From positions 95,536 through 159,535 of the forward strand of contig NZ_LGDG01000284.1 in NCBI RefSeq assembly GCF_001279775.1: a DNA stretch of 64,000 nt, written 5' to 3'. Numbering within the stretch: the stretch's first letter is position 1; each line of letters opens with the position of its first letter. The position numbers and the translations under genes were made by a program. The DNA comes from Streptomyces sp. MMG1533. Lineage in GTDB: Bacteria; Actinomycetota; Actinomycetes; Streptomycetales; Streptomycetaceae. Under the pieces are notes generated by a model. The model saw only the letters and a list, made by a program, of their open reading frames with translations, searched no databases and was not told the DNA's origin. Of the stretch, positions 42,079 through 50,543 are shown in pieces.

Positions 42079-43299
42079 TCAGCGCTCGGCGAAGACGGGC
42101 TCCCAGCGCCCGGCGTCCCCGTCGTTGCCCTTGCGGAAGCCGCTGAGCGGTACGACCTTGTCGCTGCCGATGGTGACCAGCACAAGCCGCTGGTGGAACT
42201 CGTTCTTGCCGCCCTTGGCGATGTCCCAGGCGATGAGGGACATGTTGCCGACCCAGGCGAGCAGCTGCTGCCCGTGCACCTCGGTCTTCTTGCCGGTCGC
42301 GGCGTCGACGACCCAGGAGGAGGTCTTCCACTTCTCGCCCGCGAAGTCACCCGCGACGAGCCTGCCGTCGGGCGACTTCCCCGCGTCGACGTACCACTCC
42401 AGGTACTTGTCGTTCGCCGGCGCGGAGACCTCGGCACCCGAGAGGTCGTAGAACTGCTTGCCGATGTCTCCCATGGGGTTGCCGGACCAGACGTGCCTGC
42501 CGTCGGCGGTGAGGGCGAAGTCCTGGCGGGAGTTGAGGAAGCCTCCCATGGGGTCCTCGGGGTCGCCGCCGAGCTTGACCTCGGTCCAGGAGCCCTTGCC
42601 GGAGGCCACGTCGAGGACCTGGAACCCGGTGCGGCTCGACGGCTCCTTCTGGTCCCAGCCGTCGGAGCCCTCGGTCTTCACCCGTAGGTCGGGGTTTTCG
42701 TCGTAGGTCGTCGCGACCAGCTTCCGGCCGTCGCGCGAGAACGCGAGTCCGCCGACCGGGTGGTCGACCCGGATCCACCGGGCGACCTTGCCGGTGGTCA
42801 GGTCGAGCAGGCCGATCCGCGAGGCGGGCAGGTCCTGTTCCAGGACGGCGGCGGTCTTCATACCGGGGGCGACGGCCACCCAGGACCACCTCGTGGTCTT
42901 CTCGTACCTGCCGGTCTTCTGGTCGAGCAGCCAGTAGGTGCGCTCGTAGACGGCGCTGTCGGCCGTCTTCTTGACGGTCTTCGGGACGAAGTACGCGGCG
43001 AGTCCGGTGTTCCCGGCGGAGATCAGCTCGCGCGGCGGCGACTGGTCCGGACGGGCGTTGACCTCGGTCTTCGGTACGACGTCCGCGGGGCGTACGTCGG
43101 TGCCCCGGCCCGAGTCCAGCATCGGCACGCCCACCGCGACGGCGACCACGGCGGCCGTGGCGACGGCGACGGCCGCGATCCTGCGTGTGCGGCGGCGCCG
43201 GCGGGCCGCGAGCACCCGGTCGGCGAACCCCGGCCGCGCCGGGGACTGTTCGGCGGCCTGCTCCCGCAGTGCGTCCCGCACGAGTTCTTCGACGTTCAC
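42079..43299 (-). CDS. Membrane-anchored beta-propeller-like partner of a SigE-family sigma factor
   Basis: 406 residues from GTG 43299, overlapping the sigma-factor stop (GTGA). The first 33 residues are cytoplasmic (VEELVRDALREQAAEQ), a single helix (IAAVAVATAAVVAVAVGV) follows, and the outside part shows repeated strand motifs (GRYEKTTRWSWVAVAPGMKT, VGGLAFSRDGRKLVATTYDE, FALTADGRHVWSGNPMG) like a six-bladed propeller. By position it may control the sigma factor, but the cytoplasmic part is short and no zinc anti-sigma motif is seen. Confidence 0.78.
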   Translation of the reverse strand: MNVEELVRDALREQAAEQSPARPGFADRVLAARRRRRTRRIAAVAVATAAVVAVAVGVPMLDSGRGTDVRPADVVPKTEVNARPDQSPPRELISAGNTGLAAYFVPKTVKKTADSAVYERTYWLLDQKTGRYEKTTRWSWVAVAPGMKTAAVLEQDLPASRIGLLDLTTGKVARWIRVDHPVGGLAFSRDGRKLVATTYDENPDLRVKTEGSDGWDQKEPSSRTGFQVLDVASGKGSWTEVKLGGDPEDPMGGFLNSRQDFALTADGRHVWSGNPMGDIGKQFYDLSGAEVSAPANDKYLEWYVDAGKSPDGRLVAGDFAGEKWKTSSWVVDAATGKKTEVHGQQLLAWVGNMSLIAWDIAKGGKNEFHQRLVLVTIGSDKVVPLSGFRKGNDGDAGRWEPVFAER

Positions 43300-43856
43300 G
43301 GACGCACCTCCACGGATGAGTAGTCACGGGACGGCTGCCACTCGGCGCCGGCCGGGCCCAGGGCGGCCAGTTCGGGCGCCAGCGAACGCAGCCGGGCGAG
43401 GGAACGGTGGGTGGTGGACCGCACGGTGCCGACGGTGCAGCCGAGGAGCCGGGCCACGTCGGCCTCCGGCAGGTCCTCGAAGTAGCGCAGCACGAGCACG
43501 GTCCGCTGGCGTGCGGTGAGCCGGGACAACGCCTCGCGCATCACGACGCGCAGTTCGGCCGCGGCCGCCGCGTCGGTGCCTCCCGCGCCCGCCTCCGGCG
43601 GCTCGGCGACGCTGACCTCCCGTCTGCGCCACTTCAGCCGCCAGCGGCTGACCTGCTGGCGGTAGAGGATCCGGCGTACGTAGGCCTCGGGCTCGTCGAT
43701 CCGCTGCCATTTGTCCGCCGCCTTGACCAGGGCGCTCTGCAGCAGGTCCTCACCGGCGTGCTGGTCTCCCCCGCAGAGCAGCACGGCCGTCTTCAGCAGC
43801 GCCGACGACCGGTTGTCCACGAACTCCCGGAAGCTCTCCAGCCCTTCGGCATTCAT
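43296..43856 (-). CDS. SigE-family RNA polymerase sigma-70 factor (ECF)
   Basis: 186 residues: region 2 (FREFVDNRSSALLKTAVLLC, AGEDLLQSALVKAADKW, PEAYVRRILYRQQVSRWR) and region 4 (ALSRLTARQRTVLVLRYFED, ARLLGCTVGTVRSTTHRSLA). This is the small sigma-70 subtype abundant in actinomycetes. Co-translated with its membrane partner. Confidence 0.9.
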   Translation of the reverse strand: MNAEGLESFREFVDNRSSALLKTAVLLCGGDQHAGEDLLQSALVKAADKWQRIDEPEAYVRRILYRQQVSRWRLKWRRREVSVAEPPEAGAGGTDAAAAAELRVVMREALSRLTARQRTVLVLRYFEDLPEADVARLLGCTVGTVRSTTHRSLARLRSLAPELAALGPAGAEWQPSRDYSSVEVRP

Positions 43857-43968
43857 CGTCACCTTCTCTTCCCCGGCGGCCCCTGCGCTCCGCCCCTGTG
43901 CCCCTTGTGACGCGTACGACCGCCCCCCGCTATGCCACCCCTCCGAAGTTTTTTTCGGCGGACAGAAC

Positions 43969-44004
43969 GGGGCCCGTACCGCACGGGTGTGCGGTACGGG
44001 CCCC
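43969..44004. terminator. Perfect 16-bp hairpin between dapD and the sigma factor
   Basis: GGGGCCCGTACCGCAC and GTGCGGTACGGGCCCC (43969-43984, 43989-44004) with loop GGGT. It lies in the 295-bp gap downstream of dapD (minus strand) and upstream of the sigma gene. The rest of the gap (43857-43968) holds the sigma-gene leader with an A/T-rich run at 43949-43955. Confidence 0.75.
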
Positions 44005-44047
44005 GGTCCACTGCGGGCGCGATCAGCCGGGCCGTTGTGCGAGGCGA

Positions 44048-44090
44048 CCGAAGCCCCGGCGCCCTCGTGGTGAGGGTGCCGGGGCTTCGG
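44048..44090. terminator. 19-bp hairpin downstream of dapD
   Basis: Arms 44048-44066 and 44072-44090 (CCGAAGCCCCGGCGCCCTC with one G-T mismatch), loop GTGGT. Together with the next hairpin it makes a double terminator for dapD. Confidence 0.75.
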
Positions 44091-44151
44091 TCTCATCTGC
44101 CGAAACCACGGGAAGGTCACGCCGAGCAACCCATACGTGATCTCGAAGGGC

Positions 44152-45141
44152 TCAGTTGTGGCTGTGCAGGATCTCGTTCAGACCGCCCCAGACCGCGTTG
44201 TTCGGGCGGGCCTCGACCGTGCCCGTGACCGAGTTGCGGCGGAAGAGGATGTTGGAGGCGCCGGACAGCTCGCGCGCCTTGACGATCTGCCCGTCGGGCA
44301 TGGTGACGCGGGTGCCCGCGGTGACGTACAGCCCCGCCTCGACCACGCACTCGTCGCCGAGGGCGATGCCGACGCCCGCCTCGGCGCCGATGAGGCAGCG
44401 CTCGCCGATGGTGATGCGGACGTTGCCGCCGCCGGACAGCGTGCCCATGGTGGAGGCGCCGCCGCCGATGTCCGAGCCGTCGCCGATCACGACACCGGCC
44501 GAGATACGGCCCTCGACCATCGACGTGCCGAGCGTGCCGGCGTTGAAGTTCACGAAGCCCTCGTGCATGACGGTGGTGCCCTCGGCGAGGTGTGCGCCCA
44601 GGCGGACCCGGTCGGCGTCGGCGATGCGGACGCCCTTCGGGGCCACGTAGTCCGTCATTCGCGGGAACTTGTCGATCGAGGTGACCTGGAGGTGCAGGCC
44701 CTCGGCGCGGGCGTTCAGCCGCACCTTCTCGACGTCGTCCACGGCGACCGGGCCGAGCGAGGTCCAGGCGACGTTGGCGAGGTGGGCGAACATGCCGTCC
44801 AGGCTCTGGCCGTGGGGCTTGACCAGGCGGTGCGAGAGCAGGTGCAGGCGCAGGTAGACGTCGTGCGCGTCGATGGGCTTGTCGTCGAGGGAGCCGATGA
44901 CCGTGCGGACCGCGACCACCTCGACGCCCCGGCGGGCGTCCGGGCCGATCGCCGCGGTCGCGCCCGGGCCGAGCAGCTCCGCGGCACGCTCGGCGGCCAG
45001 CCGCTCGGTGCCGGACGGGCCGGGCTCTGCGGTGAGCTCGGGCGCGGGGAACCAGGTGTCGAGGACGGTGCCGTCGGCGGCGATCGTGGCGAGGCCGGCG
45101 GCAACGGCGCCGGTGGTGCGAGGAGCAGTCGTGTCGGTCAT
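44152..45141 (-). CDS. dapD: 2,3,4,5-tetrahydropyridine-2,6-dicarboxylate N-succinyltransferase
   Basis: 329 residues of the actinobacterial DapD type: an N-terminal helical domain, then left-handed beta-helix hexapeptides ([77 protein letters not shown]) and a C-terminal extension [16 protein letters not shown]. It succinylates tetrahydrodipicolinate in diaminopimelate/lysine synthesis. Followed by two strong hairpins. Confidence 0.93.
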   Translation of the reverse strand: MTDTTAPRTTGAVAAGLATIAADGTVLDTWFPAPELTAEPGPSGTERLAAERAAELLGPGATAAIGPDARRGVEVVAVRTVIGSLDDKPIDAHDVYLRLHLLSHRLVKPHGQSLDGMFAHLANVAWTSLGPVAVDDVEKVRLNARAEGLHLQVTSIDKFPRMTDYVAPKGVRIADADRVRLGAHLAEGTTVMHEGFVNFNAGTLGTSMVEGRISAGVVIGDGSDIGGGASTMGTLSGGGNVRITIGERCLIGAEAGVGIALGDECVVEAGLYVTAGTRVTMPDGQIVKARELSGASNILFRRNSVTGTVEARPNNAVWGGLNEILHSHN

Positions 45142-45266
45142 GAGGGCAACCTAACCGGCCGGGCGGGGTGAGGGCGAACCGGTGCGCACGGCGTCTCATG
45201 TGCCGGGCGCACCGTCCGGCATCCGGCCCGTGTCCGACCGGGCTCAGGCGTTGCCGAAGGCCCGGA

Positions 45267-46175
45267 TCAGGGCCGCTCCCCCTTCTCGTCCACCACCGCC
45301 GTCGCGAGCCGTGCCCCGCCGAGCTCGACGTCTCCCTTGCCCCACTCCCCGTTGCCGCCCTCCGCCACCGACCGGTACCCCGAGTACAGGTAGGTGGCCG
45401 GGTCGAGGAGCACCTCGTCCCGGTAGGTGCTGAGGGGGTCCCTCAGGTACAGCGCGTAGGCGCTGCGCCCCGCCGCGTCCTCGACCTCCGCGGCCTGTAC
45501 GCCGGGGATCGTGGCGAGCGCCCGGTAGACCTTGGCGAGGCCGGCGGGGTCGTAGGCGTAGGCGCGGCTGAGGACGGCGACGAGGGCACGGTACTCGTGC
45601 AGGGGACGGGTCTCGGACTTGTCGGTGGCGTAGAAGAAGGCCCGGGCCTTCGCCCGCACCTTCGCCGGGTCGTCCGGCAGGCTCCTGAGGAACGCGTACT
45701 CCTCCCGCGGCGAGTGGTCGTCACCGGCCTTGCCGTTCTCCATCTTCGGATCGGCGTACGGCCACCAGTCCTCGCTCGTCTGCGGCCCGGGCTCGTCGTC
45801 CGTCTCGTTGGTCTCGACGGTCTTGACGTAGATCCACTGACCGTCGCGCGCGGTGACCGCGGGACCGGCGGCGATCGCGTCGGCGGCGTCGTTCAGGAGG
45901 TCCTTGGCGCTGCCGAGTTCGAGGGTGTACCCGGGCCGGGCGCCGGGCTGCACTCCGTCCGGGCCGCGGTCCACCACCTGTGTCCCGATCAGGGCCACCG
46001 CCGTGATCAGGGCCGCCGTCGCCGCGGCCATCAGCCGCCAGTCGCCCCGCAGCCGGCGGACGCGGGTGCGGCCCGTCGCCTCCCGCAGCAGCCGGTCACG
46101 CCCGGCGAGAAAGGGTGCGCGCTCGGCCGCCGGGGCCTCGGCCCGCAGTTCGCGGACCGCCGTCATCTCGTCCAT
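45267..46175 (-). CDS. CU044_5270-type membrane protein, partner of an ECF sigma factor
   Basis: 302 residues: short cytoplasmic N-terminus (MDEMTAVRELRAEAPAAERA), one helix (LMAAATAALITAVALIGTQV), then an outside domain with DAADAIAAGPAVTARDGQWI, YVKTVETN and a C-terminal strand LDPATYLYSGYRSVA. This architecture regularly follows ECF sigma genes in actinomycetes, as here with a 1-bp gap. A regulatory link to the sigma factor is inferred from the pairing. Confidence 0.8.
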   Translation of the reverse strand: MDEMTAVRELRAEAPAAERAPFLAGRDRLLREATGRTRVRRLRGDWRLMAAATAALITAVALIGTQVVDRGPDGVQPGARPGYTLELGSAKDLLNDAADAIAAGPAVTARDGQWIYVKTVETNETDDEPGPQTSEDWWPYADPKMENGKAGDDHSPREEYAFLRSLPDDPAKVRAKARAFFYATDKSETRPLHEYRALVAVLSRAYAYDPAGLAKVYRALATIPGVQAAEVEDAAGRSAYALYLRDPLSTYRDEVLLDPATYLYSGYRSVAEGGNGEWGKGDVELGGARLATAVVDEKGERP

Positions 46176-46176
46176 G

Positions 46177-46773
46177 TCAGACCACCTCCGTGGCGTCGAG
46201 CGTGAATGCGGGGTCGGCGCCCAATGCCGAACGGACCTTGCGGCGGGCGCGGTTGAGCCGGGAGCGCACGGTGCCGACCGGGATGCCGAGCGCCTCCGAG
46301 ACCTCGGTGTACGTCAGGTCCGCCCAGGCCACGAGCAACAGCACATGCCGGTCGCCCACGGACAGCGCGGCCAGCGCCCCGGCGAGCGGGGCCTGCACGG
46401 CCTGCGCGGTGACGCGGGCGTCGGCGCGCTCGGACCAGGTCTCGGCGACCGGGTCGTGCCCGGTGCGGGCCAGCGCCCGAAGCGCCCGCACCTCGGCGCG
46501 GCGCTGCTTGCCGACGAGGTTGCCCGCGATGCCGTAGAGCCAGGGGCGGGCGCTGGGACGGGTGGTGTCGTAGCGCGCCCGGATGCGGAAGGCGATCAGG
46601 AAGGTCTCCGCCGTGATGTCGTCGGCGGCGCCCACGCCCAGCCGGCGTTCCACGTAGCGGTGGATGTCGGGGGCGTACCGGTCGTAGAGGCGGGCGAACA
46701 GCTCCGGTTCCTCCAGAGACTGGGCGACGACCTGGGCGTCCTCGGGCGAGGACGGGTCCGGTGGTCCGGTCAC
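46177..46773 (-). CDS. ECF RNA polymerase sigma factor
   Basis: 198 residues: region 2 (ELFARLYDRYAPDIHRYVER, ADDITAETFLIAFRIRARYD, RPWLYGIAGNLVGKQRR) and region 4 (ALAALSVGDRHVLLLVAWAD, VSEALGIPVGTVRSRLNRAR). Transcribed with the CU044_5270-type gene. It is distinct from the SigE-family gene at 43296. Confidence 0.9.
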   Translation of the reverse strand: MTGPPDPSSPEDAQVVAQSLEEPELFARLYDRYAPDIHRYVERRLGVGAADDITAETFLIAFRIRARYDTTRPSARPWLYGIAGNLVGKQRRAEVRALRALARTGHDPVAETWSERADARVTAQAVQAPLAGALAALSVGDRHVLLLVAWADLTYTEVSEALGIPVGTVRSRLNRARRKVRSALGADPAFTLDATEVV

Positions 46774-46896
46774 GTAGCGGCCTCCGTGGGTGTGGTCGGG
46801 GCGAGGATGTCACCCGCTGTTCCCCGACGTCGGCAAAGCGGTTCACGGTCGACGGAAGACCGGGGTCCGGGGACCGACGAGAACCGGGGCGCACGC

Positions 46897-47004
46897 GGCC
46901 CACCCGGACGCGGGGCCCACCCGGACGCGGGGTCGGCCCGGACACGGGGTCGGCCCGGACTCACGCGACCGGGCTCAGACTCACACGACCGGGCTCGGAC
47001 TCAC
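46897..47004. repeat. Two adjoining tandem repeat arrays, 4 x 17 bp and 2 x 20 bp
   Basis: Units of GGCCCACCCGGACGCGG type recur with a 17-bp period (46897-46964, the last two diverged to GGTCGGCCCGGACACGG), then a 20-bp unit of GCGACCGGGCTCAGACTCAC type is repeated twice (46965-47004). They fill the 323-bp gap between the ECF sigma gene and tetR. No gene is supported in the gap. Confidence 0.8.
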
Positions 47005-47096
47005 GGCCGATCCGACCAAGCCCACCAACCTGCCCGGGCACACGGCTACCCCCCAGGGTGCACGGCCCCTCCCGGACTCACGCGACCGCCCGGCGC

Positions 47097-47642
47097 TCAC
47101 GTGCCCGCGTCGATGACCCTCGCCAGCATCTCCCGCGCGTACTCCTCGTCGTAGGACGTTCCCGTCAGCAGCACCTGCAGACAGATCCCGTCCGTCAGCG
47201 CGACCAGCGCCCGCGCGGTGACCGGGTCGGTGCGGGCGGCGAGCCGGGCGGCGAGGTCGTCGGCCCACTCGGCGGCGACCGGGCGCAGGGCGGGGCGGCG
47301 CAGGGCGGCGAGGTAGAGCTCGTACTCCAGCTCGACGCCGGTGCGCTCGCCCGCCAGCCACTCGCCCAGCAGGCCGGCGAGTTCGGCGGCCAGGTCGGTG
47401 CGCGGGTCGGCGAGGCCGCCGCGGGAGGCGATCACCTTGGCGAAGCCCTCGTTGGCCTGGCGGAGCGCCGCGACCATCAGTTCGTCGAGGGTCTTGAAGT
47501 GGTACGTCGTGGAGCCGAGCGGCACATCGGCCGCGGCCGCGACGGAGCGGTGACTCAGCCCGGCGAGGCCCTTCTCCCCGGCGACCCGGATCGCCGCGTC
47601 GATGATCCGCTGCCGCCGCTCGGGGTCGTAGCGACGGGGCAT
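47097..47642 (-). CDS. TetR-family regulator of the adjacent SMR pump
   Basis: 181 residues: HTH at about 8-55 (RRQRIIDAAIRVAGEKGLAG, RSVAAAADVPLGSTTYHF) and helical ligand domain. ATGA overlap with the SMR gene means pump and regulator are made together. Likely represses its own operon through the dyad at 47962-47979. Confidence 0.9.
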   Translation of the reverse strand: MPRRYDPERRQRIIDAAIRVAGEKGLAGLSHRSVAAAADVPLGSTTYHFKTLDELMVAALRQANEGFAKVIASRGGLADPRTDLAAELAGLLGEWLAGERTGVELEYELYLAALRRPALRPVAAEWADDLAARLAARTDPVTARALVALTDGICLQVLLTGTSYDEEYAREMLARVIDAGT

Positions 47643-47962
47643 CAGTGCGCCCCGCCCAGGTTCAGCACCACCACGCCGACGATGATCAGCGCGACGCCGG
47701 CGGCCTTCGCCAAGCTCATGCCCTCCCCCAGGAACGCCATCCCGATGACCGCGATGACCGCGGTACCGACACCGGCCCAGATCGCGTACGCCGTGCCGAC
47801 CGAGACCGTCTTCAGCGTCTGCGCGAGCAGCGCGAAGGCGACGACGTACCCCAGGGCCGTCAACAGCGAGGGCCACAGCCTGCTGAAGCCGTCGCTGTAC
47901 TTCATGGAGGTCGTGGCGGCCACCTCGGCGGCGATGGCGCCGGCGAGCAACAGGTATCCCAT
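47642..47962 (-). CDS. Small multidrug resistance (SMR) family transporter
   Basis: 106 residues, four helices; conserved Glu in MGYLLLAGAIAAEVAATTSM (E14-type) and AYAIWAGVGTAVIAVIG. SMR pumps export cationic compounds or guanidinium by proton antiport as dimers. ATG 47962 is used because the SMR family starts there; it has no ribosome site, so translation is probably leaderless. A longer in-frame start exists. Confidence 0.9.
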   Translation of the reverse strand: MGYLLLAGAIAAEVAATTSMKYSDGFSRLWPSLLTALGYVVAFALLAQTLKTVSVGTAYAIWAGVGTAVIAVIGMAFLGEGMSLAKAAGVALIIVGVVVLNLGGAH

Positions 47963-47979
47963 ATGTACGAGTGTACATA
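47962..47979 (-). promoter_or_regulatory. Candidate TetR operator overlapping the SMR start codon
   Basis: Perfect dyad TATGTAC-GAGT-GTACATA (47962-47968, 47973-47979). The minus-strand TATGTA lies about 11 nt before the ATG and can serve as -10, so operator, promoter and start codon coincide. Confidence 0.55.
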
Positions 47980-48039
47980 ACGGCGCTCGCACGGAGCCCG
48001 GACCGGTGATCACGTCGTACGACTACGCCACCGTGCGCG

Positions 48040-49120
48040 TCACGCCCCGAACCGGTCCCGCCCCGGCCTCGCCCGGAACTCGGAGGTGCCGACCCACCGC
48101 GCCTCCACCGGGCCCGGTTCCCGCACCCGCGCCAGGCGGTCGGCGATCCGCCGTCTGGCGTGGGCGGCGCGTCGCAGGGTGGACACCTTGCGGTAGTGGA
48201 GGAGTTCGGCCGGGTCGGGCCGGACCGCTCCACTCAGCTCGTAGCCGTTGCGCTCCAGCCGCTCGCCCAACACCGCTTCGCACAGCCGTATCTGATCGGG
48301 CGTCAGCCGCTGTTGCCGGCTGCCCGCCCGTGAGCTGTCCAGGGTGCCGTGGGTGCGCCGGTGCCAGGTCTTGCGGGCGGGCACGGCCGTTCGAGCCAGC
48401 CGGTGCGGCTCGGCCATCTCAGGGGCGTACTCCTCGCCCAAGTAGCCGCACAGCTCCCGCAGTCGAGGCTCGGGATCGGACACCAGATCCTCGAAGCGCA
48501 GCTCGTGCCAGCTGTCCGGCCCGAGCCGGCGCGTGTAGCGCCGGGTCACATCCATCACCTGCGCCCAGGTCGCGACGGCCTCGTGGAAGCCGCGGTGCCA
48601 CCAGGGCATCCCCAGCAGCGAGGCGACGCAGTCGCGGCCGTCCCGTACGAGGTGCACGAACTGCGCGTCCGGGAAGAGCCGCAGGATCTCCTCCACGTGC
48701 AGGGCGTACGCGGGCCGCTTGTCGCCCCAGCGGACCTTGCCGTGCCGTTCCGCGTACGCCTTGAGCGTGATCCCGAGCGCGGAGCGCAGCGTCGGCGGCC
48801 CGCCCTCGACCCGCTCGGCCACGGTGTCGGCGTCGAGCCCCAGCTCGTGGAACCGGGTCTCCTTCCGCCCGGTGATCCAGGCGGCGAGCCCGGCCCGGTT
48901 GCCCGGATCCCGCAAGTCCCCGAAGTGCAGCCGCCGTTCGTAGGCGGGCAGCACGATGGGGGTCCCCCATGCCCTTAAGGCTATGGGGGAGGGTCTCCGG
49001 GGGCAGCGCGATCCTCGGGTGCGCGTGCAGCATCAGCTGCAGCAAGGTGGTCCCGGAACGCGGACAGCCGAGCACGAAGACAGGGCGTACGGAGGCAGGT
49101 GCAGAGGTAGCCACGCTCAC
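48040..49120 (-). pseudogene. Sulfotransferase gene disrupted by a 34-bp palindromic insertion
   Basis: The N-terminal frame (GTG 49120 or 49114) reads RPVFVLGCPRSGTTLLQLML with the PAPS-binding CPRSGTT loop, and the family pattern stops at ALPPET. The C-terminal frame resumes at IVLPAYERRLHFGDL and continues with FVHLVRDGRDCVASLLGMPW (the 3'-phosphate RDGRD motif) to 48040. Between GAGACC and ATCGTG lie exactly 34 nt (48958-48991); removing them joins the frames to PPETIVLPAYERRL. The rebuilt protein has about 348 residues, normal for PAPS-dependent sulfotransferases. Confidence 0.75.
48958..48991. mobile_element. 34-bp palindromic element inserted in the sulfotransferase gene
   Basis: The insert is built from CCCCCAT and its complement: a CTTAAG core flanked by CCCCCATGC.../...TATGGGGG arms, plus a neighbouring GGGGG-T-CCCCC. 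Its length (1 mod 3) explains the frameshift. It resembles the small dispersed GGGGGT/CCCTTAAGG palindromes I remember from Streptomyces intergenic regions. No transposase or target duplication is visible. Confidence 0.6.
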
Positions 49121-49327
49121 ACGCTGTCGTGGCCGAATGTCGGGAGCCTGGGACGGCGCTGAGAAAAGGATGTGAACACCGGGAGGGATGTGAAACCGGA
49201 GAGGGCGGAAACCGCTCGCCGCAAACGGCTGCCGGGAACTCCCAGGCTCCACTAGTGTTTCACCGTTCACCTACCTCCCCGTCACGGCCGCAGCCGCCGC
49301 CCCGGGTGCCCGCCGGAGGAACCGCGC

Positions 49328-50152
49328 ATGCCAAGAAGCAAGTCCCGGCCCGCTCAGAACCAGCCATGGGAGAGCGGCTGGACTCCGGACGCCTCCCGGG
49401 TGCCGGGAACGCGACGCCTGTGGCTGGCCGGCGCGCTGGCGATAGCCACGGTCGCCGCCTGTGTGACGGCGATCGTCATGACGGAGCACCAGTCCGACAG
49501 CCCGTCACCCGCCCCGGACCCGGCGGCCGCCGCGGACCCGAGCGGCCCCGGCCTGATCTCCTACGCCACGCCCTCCACGACGGGCGCCTCGACACCCGCC
49601 CAGAAGAGCTCCCCGTCCGCCCGGACGAGCACAAGCGCCCCCGAACCACAGGGCTCGGCGTCCGCATCCCCGCCCGCCGACCCGCCCAAGTCGCCTACGC
49701 CGCAACCCGGTTCGTCCAGCCCGAAGCCCGCCACGACATGGCGTTCGGTCAGCTCGGTGAACTATCCCGACCGCTACTGGCACGTCAGCGGCAGCTACGT
49801 CAGGCTCGACCCGATCAACTCCGCCTCGGCCCGTGAGGACGCCACCTTCAAACTGGTCAAGGGCCTCGCCGACGCCTCCTGCTACTCCTTCGCCACGACC
49901 GACGGCACCTACCTCCGCCACCGCGAATTCGTCCTCCGCTCGGAACGCGACGACGGCTCGTCGCTCTTCGAGCAGGACGCCACGTTCTGCCCCAAGACCT
50001 CTTCGGTGTCCGGCGCGATCATGCTGGAGTCGGTGAACTACCCGGGCCGTTTCCTGCGCCACCAGGACTTCAAGCTCCGCCTGGACCCGTACCAGTACAG
50101 CGGCCAGTACCAGGCGGACTCGGCGTTCCGGCTGGTGGGCGGGCTGGCCTGA
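49328..50152 (+). CDS. Membrane-anchored protein with AbfB (CBM42-like) domain
   Basis: 274 residues: cytoplasmic basic start, one helix (LWLAGALAIATVAACVTAIV), a Ser/Pro/Thr linker to about 136, then a beta-trefoil with the AbfB repeats SSVNYPDRYWHVSGSYVRLD and SVNYPGRFLRHQDFKLRLDP. AbfB modules bind arabinofuranose side chains. No catalytic domain is present, so it may serve as a surface lectin. GGAGGAACC precedes the ATG. A 12-bp hairpin follows. Confidence 0.82.
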   Translation: MPRSKSRPAQNQPWESGWTPDASRVPGTRRLWLAGALAIATVAACVTAIVMTEHQSDSPSPAPDPAAAADPSGPGLISYATPSTTGASTPAQKSSPSARTSTSAPEPQGSASASPPADPPKSPTPQPGSSSPKPATTWRSVSSVNYPDRYWHVSGSYVRLDPINSASAREDATFKLVKGLADASCYSFATTDGTYLRHREFVLRSERDDGSSLFEQDATFCPKTSSVSGAIMLESVNYPGRFLRHQDFKLRLDPYQYSGQYQADSAFRLVGGLA

Positions 50153-50160
50153 GAACGAGA

Positions 50161-50189
50161 AACGGCGACGCCCATGAGGCGTCGCCGTT
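50161..50189. terminator. Hairpin between the AbfB protein and suf operon ends
   Basis: AACGGCGACGCC / GGCGTCGCCGTT (50161-50172, 50178-50189), loop CATGA. It lies between convergent genes and may act on both. Confidence 0.75.
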
Positions 50190-50210
50190 CACTCCGGTTG
50201 CAGGTGGAGC

Positions 50211-50543
50211 TCAGACGTTGAAGCCGAGCGCCCGCAGCTGCTCCCGCCCGTCGTCCGTGATCTTGTCGGGACCCCACGGGGGCATCCAGACCCAGTTGAT
50301 GCGGAGCTCGTTGACGAGGCCGTCCGTGGCGGACTTGGCCTGGTCCTCGATGACGTCGGTCAGCGGGCAGGCCGCCGAGGTCAGGGTCATGTCGATGGTC
50401 GCGATGTTCGCGTCGTCGACGTGGATGCCGTAGATCAGGCCGAGGTTGACGACGTCGATGCCCAGTTCGGGGTCGACGACGTCGTACAGGGCCTCGCGGA
50501 GTTCTTCCTCCGAGGCCGGCTTCATCTCAACGGTCTCGCTCAT
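50211..50543 (-). CDS. MIP18/SufT-type Fe-S assembly factor (DUF59)
   Basis: 110 residues: DVVDPELGIDVVNLGLIYGI, TLTSAACPLTDVIEDQ with the conserved Cys, and WGPDKITDDGREQLRALGF. These proteins help insert or deliver iron-sulphur clusters. Last gene of the suf operon, ATGA-coupled to sufU. Confidence 0.9.
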   Translation of the reverse strand: MSETVEMKPASEEELREALYDVVDPELGIDVVNLGLIYGIHVDDANIATIDMTLTSAACPLTDVIEDQAKSATDGLVNELRINWVWMPPWGPDKITDDGREQLRALGFNV

